A stretch of DNA of 11,516 nt from JBHJOF01 sp050330055 (GTDB lineage: Bacteria; Pseudomonadota; Alphaproteobacteria; Kiloniellales; JAKSDN01): assembly GCA_050330055.1 (NCBI GenBank), contig JBHJOF010000190.1, positions 1-11,516 on the forward strand, read 5' to 3'. The stretch's first letter is position 1; every line of letters starts with the position of its first letter. The translations under genes were made by a program, and so were the position numbers. Positions 7,983-11,516 of this stretch are shown piece after piece. The notes under the pieces were generated by a model. That model saw only the letters and a list, made by a program, of their open reading frames with translations. It was not told the origin of the DNA and did not search any database.

Positions 7983-8258
7983 TCAAACCTGGACCGGCTC
8001 GGAGAAACGCGAGGCGAAGGTCTGCAGGTTGAGCGTGCGGCGCGTGTCCAGATCCGCGATGCGCTTCTGATTGCGCTCGATCATGAGCTCGAAACGCACG
8101 TGGGGGATGCCCATTGCATCAGGCTCGATCTCAAGGACCTTGGCGATCTCGGTCAGATCGCCCGGACCGGTGTGACGAAACACCGAGCCGACCCGCACGT
8201 CGACGTCCTTGCGTTCCAAGCCAAAAACGCGCCCCAAAGATTTGGCAAGCTTGGACAT
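7983..8258 (-). CDS. small conserved-looking protein of unknown function
   Basis: I do not recognise this 91-residue protein. It starts with a short basic amphipathic stretch (MSKLAKSLGRVFGLERK). A section with predicted beta character follows (VRVGSVFRH, LTEIAKVLEI, PHVRFELMIER), which could form a small SH3- or KOW-like barrel, and a Thr/Arg-containing C-terminal segment ends the protein. It has no signal peptide, membrane segment or cysteine, so it is probably cytoplasmic. Two in-frame ATGs exist, at 8279 and 8258. The second is preferred because GGA lies 8 bases upstream in TGGAACGACA, almost the same leader as that of clpX, while the first has no clear site. Choosing the first would add seven residues. 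It lies 77 bp downstream of nnr and 218 bp upstream of the AceE-like gene on the same strand, so it could be co-transcribed with nnr. Codon use and GC bias match its neighbours, supporting a real gene. Confidence 0.7.
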   Translation of the reverse strand: MSKLAKSLGRVFGLERKDVDVRVGSVFRHTGPGDLTEIAKVLEIEPDAMGIPHVRFELMIERNQKRIADLDTRRTLNLQTFASRFSEPVQV

Positions 8259-8335
8259 TGTCGTTCCATCTTGGCCCAAAGTAAGGTCTTTTCCTGACCA
8301 GCGATAAAGCTACCCCACGGGCGGTTAAGAACTCT

Positions 8336-9907
8336 TTAAAGCGTTGATGCATCTGAGAGATTTTCCCGCGACCAGGCCGCCAAAGCGGCCAGAACGGCCG
8401 GCAGCCGTTCGGGCAGGTCCTCGGCGATCAGCCCCGGCCCGGCGCCCGACGCCATGGCGCCATGCAGCCAGACGGCGGCGGCTGCCGCCTCAAAGGCCTG
8501 TAGGTCCCGGGGCAGGCCCCCGGGCAGTCCTTGCGCCAGCAGCCCGGTCACCAGGCCGGCCAGCACGTCGCCGCTGCCGGCCGTGGCCAGCTCGGGCGGC
8601 GCGTTGGCATTGATCGCGGCGCGGCCGTCGGGTGCCGCCACCACGCTGTCGGCCCCCTTGAGCAGCAGCACGGCGCCGCTGGCCGCGGCGGCGGCCCGGG
8701 CCTTGCTGAGCTTGTTGCCCGTCAAGTCCGGGAAGAGCCGGGCGAACTCGCCCTCGTGCGGGGTCAGGACGGTGGGACCCGAGATGGCCCCGAACAAGGT
8801 CTCCGGGTCGCCGGCGAAGGCGGTAATGGCGTCGGCGTCCAGCACCACCGCTCGCCCCTTTCCCCCCGCCAAGGCGGCCAGGGCCCGGGCCCGGATCGCT
8901 TCGCTCAGCCCTGGCCCCACACCGGCGCCGGGGCCGACAAGTACGGCATTCCGGCGCCCGTCCTCCAGCAGCGCAGCGAAGTCGGCCTCCTGGTCGAGCG
9001 GCGCGGTGATCACGCTGGGAGTCTCGGCGGCATAGATCGCCAGCGCCTCGCGCGGGCAGGCGATGGTGACCAAGCCGGCGCCGACCCGCAGCGCCGCCCG
9101 CGCCGCCAGCCGGGCCGCTCCGGTCATGCTGGCGCCGCCGGAGACCAGGGCATGGCCGAAGCGGTACTTGTGGTCCTCGGCCCGGCGCCAGGGGTAGCGC
9201 GCCGCCCAGAGCGCCGGGCCGTTCTCCCACGTACGCGGTGCCAGCTCGGCCAGCACGCTTTCCGGGATGCCGATGTCCGCCACATACACGATGCCGCAGA
9301 GCTGCCGCCCGGGAAGCAGCAAATGTCCGGGCTTCTTGCGGAAAAAGGTGACCGTCAGGTCTGCCTCGAAGGCGTACGCACCGAGTACCTCACCGTTGTC
9401 GCCTGACAGGCCGCTCGGTACGTCGACCGCGACCACGGGCAGGCCACGAGCCGTCACAACCTCGACCGCGGCGCGCGCGGCGCCTTCCAGCGGCCGGCTG
9501 AGTCCGGCACCGAACAGGGCGTCGACCACCAGCCCGACGCCGTCCAGGATCCCGCCCTGCAGAACGGCCTCGGTCAGCGGCTCGACGGGTCCCCGCCAGC
9601 GCCCGGCATGCTGTGCGGCGTCGCCCCTGAGCGTCGCGGCCTCGCCCAGCAGGGCAAGGCCGACCGGCCAGCCGGCTTCGGCCAGATGGCGCGCGACCAC
9701 GAAGCCGTCACCGCCATTGTTGCCGTGCCCGCAGAGCACCAGGACCGGCCGCGGCCCCCAGCGCCCGCGAATCGCCCTGGCGACAGCCGCGCCGGCATGC
9801 TCCATCAGGACGGCGCCGGGCACCCCGCCAGCGATCGCCGCCGCGTCGGCCCGGCCCATCTCGGCCACGCTGAGCAGCGCCAGACTGTCGCGCAACTGGT
9901 CATGCAT
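8336..9907 (-). CDS. nnr: bifunctional NAD(P)H-hydrate repair enzyme (epimerase + ADP/ATP-dependent dehydratase)
   Basis: Nnr repairs NADH and NADPH damaged by hydration. The N-terminal YjeF_N domain (NnrE) interconverts R and S hydrates. The C-terminal ribokinase-like domain (NnrD) dehydrates the S form at the cost of ADP or ATP. The 523-residue protein has both parts. The epimerase covers about 1-225, with GHGNNGGDG (60-68), VVDALFGAG (128-135) and VDVPSGLSGDNG (161-172). The dehydratase covers about 245-515, with HKYRFGHALV, VLDADAIT (355-362), TPHEGEFARL (382-391), LLKGADSV and ATAGSGDVLAG (441-451), where Asp447 is the likely catalytic base. Length is typical of the fused bacterial enzyme. 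The start at 9907 is supported by homology; the purine-rich AGAGGAAGGGAGA lies rather far upstream, so a slightly different start is possible. The gene diverges from the sigma factor gene across a repeat-bearing spacer. In some alphaproteobacteria nnr precedes glnB; no glnB is seen here. Confidence 0.95.
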   Translation of the reverse strand: MHDQLRDSLALLSVAEMGRADAAAIAGGVPGAVLMEHAGAAVARAIRGRWGPRPVLVLCGHGNNGGDGFVVARHLAEAGWPVGLALLGEAATLRGDAAQHAGRWRGPVEPLTEAVLQGGILDGVGLVVDALFGAGLSRPLEGAARAAVEVVTARGLPVVAVDVPSGLSGDNGEVLGAYAFEADLTVTFFRKKPGHLLLPGRQLCGIVYVADIGIPESVLAELAPRTWENGPALWAARYPWRRAEDHKYRFGHALVSGGASMTGAARLAARAALRVGAGLVTIACPREALAIYAAETPSVITAPLDQEADFAALLEDGRRNAVLVGPGAGVGPGLSEAIRARALAALAGGKGRAVVLDADAITAFAGDPETLFGAISGPTVLTPHEGEFARLFPDLTGNKLSKARAAAAASGAVLLLKGADSVVAAPDGRAAINANAPPELATAGSGDVLAGLVTGLLAQGLPGGLPRDLQAFEAAAAAVWLHGAMASGAGPGLIAEDLPERLPAVLAALAAWSRENLSDASTL

Positions 9908-9974
9908 CGCGTCCGGGTCTCCCTTCCTCTATCCGGCGGGACCGGCTCTATAGCAGCGGAGAATGGGGGCAGCC

Positions 9975-10043
9975 GGCAAGTGTCTTGCCCGAGACTTTTG
10001 CCCGAGTCTTTTGCCCAAGTCTCTTGCAAGGACGACGCCTTGC
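9975..10043. repeat. four tandem 13-bp repeats bracketed by two inverted repeats, in the nnr/sigma divergent spacer
   Basis: Four units of 13 bases follow each other without gaps: 9982-9994 (GTCTTGCCCGAGA), 9995-10007 (CTTTTGCCCGAGT), 10008-10020 (CTTTTGCCCAAGT) and 10021-10033 (CTCTTGCAAGGAC). Units 2 and 3 differ at one base. The common core is TTGCCC. On the left, GGCAAG-TGT-CTTGCC (9975-9989) is a perfect inverted repeat; on the right, GCAAGG-ACGACG-CCTTGC (10026-10043) is another. The array sits between the starts of nnr (9907) and the sigma factor (10091), where it could be a multi-site operator for either gene. No protein binding this motif is known to me. Confidence 0.85.
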
Positions 10044-10090
10044 GGCGATCCTGGTGCCGAGATGGGCGCACACCTTCGCGGGGAAAGGCA

Positions 10091-10633
10091 GTGGCGGACC
10101 AGCGTCGGCAGCGGATCGAGGGCTATCTGGACCGGCTGGCCGGCTACGCCACCTGCCTGACCAACGACCGCGACCAGGCCCGCGAGCTGGTGCAGGACTG
10201 CGCCCTTAGGGCGCTCTCGGCGCAGCGCGTGCCGCATGACGAGCCGGCCTATCGCGCCTGGGTCTTCACCATCCTGCGCAACCTGCACATCGACCGGCTG
10301 CGCCGCCGGCGCCAGCCGATCGAAGGCCTGAACGAGGCGGAGGGGGCGGCGAGCTGGCAGATCTGGCAGTTCGACGAGGCGCTGATCACGGGCATCACGG
10401 TGCGCCTCGGGCTGAGCAAGCTGCGGCCGGCCCACCGCGAAATCCTCGGCCTGGTCGACGTGGCCGGCTTCAGCTATGCCGAGACCGCGCAGATCCTGCA
10501 GATCGCCCCCGGCACCGTGATGAGCCGCGTCAGCCGAGCCCGCCAGGCATTGCTCGAGGCGCTGGCCGACAGCAACGTGCATCCCTTCCCGGCCAAGCGG
10601 CGCGGCAGCACGGTCCGCAGGAGCAATCGATGA
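10091..10633 (+). CDS. ECF-type RNA polymerase sigma factor
   Basis: This 180-residue protein has the two-domain build of extracytoplasmic-function sigma factors. The sigma-2 region covers about 10-75, including DQARELVQDCALRAL and AWVFTILRNLHIDRLRRRR, which contact the -10 element and core polymerase. After a linker the sigma-4 region covers about 105-158, with LRPAHREILGLVDVAGFSYA and a helix-turn-helix to ARQALLEAL (ends 157) that reads the -35 element. A GTG at 10091 is taken as the start because GGGAAAGG lies just upstream and the domain begins soon after; an ATG at 10062 is out of frame. The last codons overlap the next gene (ATGA at 10630-10633), indicating translational coupling to its probable anti-sigma factor. 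The divergent spacer contains a 13-bp repeat array but no obvious GGAAC-type ECF promoter, so autoregulation cannot be claimed. The stimulus is unknown, and the ECF subgroup cannot be set by eye. Confidence 0.92.
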   Translation: MADQRRQRIEGYLDRLAGYATCLTNDRDQARELVQDCALRALSAQRVPHDEPAYRAWVFTILRNLHIDRLRRRRQPIEGLNEAEGAASWQIWQFDEALITGITVRLGLSKLRPAHREILGLVDVAGFSYAETAQILQIAPGTVMSRVSRARQALLEALADSNVHPFPAKRRGSTVRRSNR

Positions 10634-11430
10634 CCGGCTGGGGCCTCACGCCGGAGCTGCTCAACGCCTATGTCGACGGCGAGCTGAGCGCGGCCGAGCG
10701 GGCCCTGATCGCACGCGCCAGCGCCGACGATCCCGAAATTGCCGAACGCATCGCCCAGCTCAGCCGCCTCAAGGCGGCACTGCACGAGTCGGTGCAGGAC
10801 GCGGCCGGGCGGCAAAGCATCACCCTGCCCCACCAGCCTGCCGGCTGGCCGCGCCGCCAGGTTCTGGCGGCTGCCCTGGCCCTGGCCGCTTTCCTGGGGG
10901 GCGCCGCCCTGCTGCAGATCTGGCAAGCCGGCGGCGGCCCGGCCATGCTGGCTCAGGCCCGCAGCCTGCACGACGCCTGGCAGCGGCAGGAGGCGGAGGT
11001 GCCGGCAGTCGGTGACGGCGCCGTGCTGGCGGCGCTGAACGAGTTGGGGCCGGCGGCCCTGTTGCCCGACCTGAGCGCCGCCCAACTGATCCTCAACCAC
11101 GTCATGCTGCGCCATCGTGCGGCCGGCCCCGCGTTGCTGCACGCGGGCTACAGCGGCACCCGCGGCTGCCGCGTCAGCCTGTTCCTGACCAAAGCACTGG
11201 CCGGCGTGCCGCGCGACCTGACGCTCTACAAGGACGGCATCGAGCGGACCTATGCCTGGCGCAGCGGCGGCCTCGGCTACCTGCTGCTGGCCTCCGGAAT
11301 GGACGACGCGCGGTTCGACCTGATTGCCCGCAGTGTCCACAGTGCCACCCTCGAAGCTCGGCCCTTCGGCTCCGAGACCAGAGCGGCGCTCGCCGAGAGC
11401 CGCGCCGCCAGCACGCCCTGCCTGAGCTAG
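10630..11430 (+). CDS. probable membrane-bound anti-sigma factor
   Basis: This 266-residue protein has the layout of an ECF anti-sigma factor. A cytoplasmic N-terminal domain (1-75) carries LLNAYVDGELSAAER at 10-24, the helix typical of this class. One hydrophobic segment (about 78-97, VLAAALALAAFLGGAALLQI) precedes an extracytoplasmic domain of about 170 residues. The positively charged WPRRQ before the segment supports the N-in orientation. The His-x3-Cys-x2-Cys zinc motif of redox-sensing ZAS proteins is absent. The only cysteines are Cys180 and Cys264, both outside the membrane, so any redox response would differ from ZAS proteins. The outer domain (HAGYSGTRGC, VSLFLT, DLTLYKDG, RTYAWRSGG) looks beta-rich; I do not recognise its fold. 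The start overlaps the sigma stop by ATGA, the usual sign of a co-produced sigma/anti-sigma pair. Assignment rests on domain layout and gene order. Confidence 0.82.
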   Translation: MTGWGLTPELLNAYVDGELSAAERALIARASADDPEIAERIAQLSRLKAALHESVQDAAGRQSITLPHQPAGWPRRQVLAAALALAAFLGGAALLQIWQAGGGPAMLAQARSLHDAWQRQEAEVPAVGDGAVLAALNELGPAALLPDLSAAQLILNHVMLRHRAAGPALLHAGYSGTRGCRVSLFLTKALAGVPRDLTLYKDGIERTYAWRSGGLGYLLLASGMDDARFDLIARSVHSATLEARPFGSETRAALAESRAASTPCLS

Positions 11431-11440
11431 CCAGGCTTTT
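11420..11440 (+). terminator. weak intrinsic terminator overlapping the anti-sigma stop codon
   Basis: GCCTG (11420-11424) pairs with CAGGC (11432-11436) around a 7-base loop AGCTAGC, followed directly by TTTT. The stop codon TAG (11428-11430) is in the loop. The stem is only 5 bp and the T run is short, so efficiency is doubtful, but position and polarity fit the end of the sigma/anti-sigma unit. The following 76 bases to the window end hold no supportable feature. Confidence 0.4.
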
Positions 11441-11516
11441 ACAGCGCAATTCCCCTCTGCCGCGGCAGCGTTCGCCAGCCCGCCCCGTCGACCAAACCAG
11501 CGCCGCATGAACGCCA

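Noticed and set aside
5890..8070. Very long plus-strand open frame opposite the AceE-like and small genes
   Set aside because: It is antisense to strongly supported coding sequence, its translation is low-complexity Leu/Ala/Arg/Gly/Val-rich without family motifs, and long antisense frames are expected in GC-rich genes.
11457..11468. Perfect 12-bp palindrome CTGCCGCGGCAG after the anti-sigma gene
   Set aside because: Short GC-only palindromes are common by chance at this base composition, and nothing nearby suggests an operator or terminator.
11507..11516. ATG near the right edge as the start of a further plus-strand gene
   Set aside because: Only three codons are visible and there is no convincing ribosome-binding site, so it cannot be supported.

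Overview
This GC-rich window looks like the chromosome of an alphaproteobacterium, possibly Rhodospirillales-like. That placement rests on the Lon, ClpX and ClpP sequences, the trigger factor with its Lys/Ala-rich tail, and the uniform strong GC bias. The exact genus cannot be read from the sequence. Gene content is almost wholly chromosomal and housekeeping. I see no insertion sequence, prophage, CRISPR array, toxin-antitoxin pair or other obvious mobile cargo, and no stretch over 300 bases without a gene.

Region 1 (1-4985, all minus strand) is the conserved protein-quality-control cluster, in transcription order tig, clpP, clpX, lon. Trigger factor receives nascent chains at the ribosome. 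ClpX unfolds tagged substrates and feeds them to the ClpP peptidase. Lon degrades misfolded and regulatory proteins. The lon gene is cut by the window edge just after its Walker A motif.

Region 2 (5103-7764, minus strand) has a tRNA-Leu (anticodon UAG) with a recognisable promoter of its own. Upstream of it is a large thiamine-diphosphate enzyme of the AceE type (homodimeric 2-oxo acid dehydrogenase E1). Its N-terminus is about 45 residues shorter than that of E. coli AceE, and no E2 or E3 gene lies nearby. Its ribosome-binding site sits flush against a perfect 9-bp inverted repeat.

Region 3 (7983-9907, minus strand) has an unrecognised small protein of about 91 residues and, upstream of it, the bifunctional NAD(P)H-hydrate repair enzyme Nnr (epimerase plus dehydratase).

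Region 4 (10091-11430, plus strand) diverges from nnr. It is a two-gene unit: an ECF-type sigma factor and a single-pass membrane protein that is very likely its anti-sigma factor, joined by an ATGA overlap. The nnr/sigma divergent spacer carries four tandem copies of a 13-bp repeat bracketed by two short inverted repeats. Together with the truncated AceE-like enzyme, this is the least ordinary structure in the window. I found no clear evidence of a wholly new multi-gene system.
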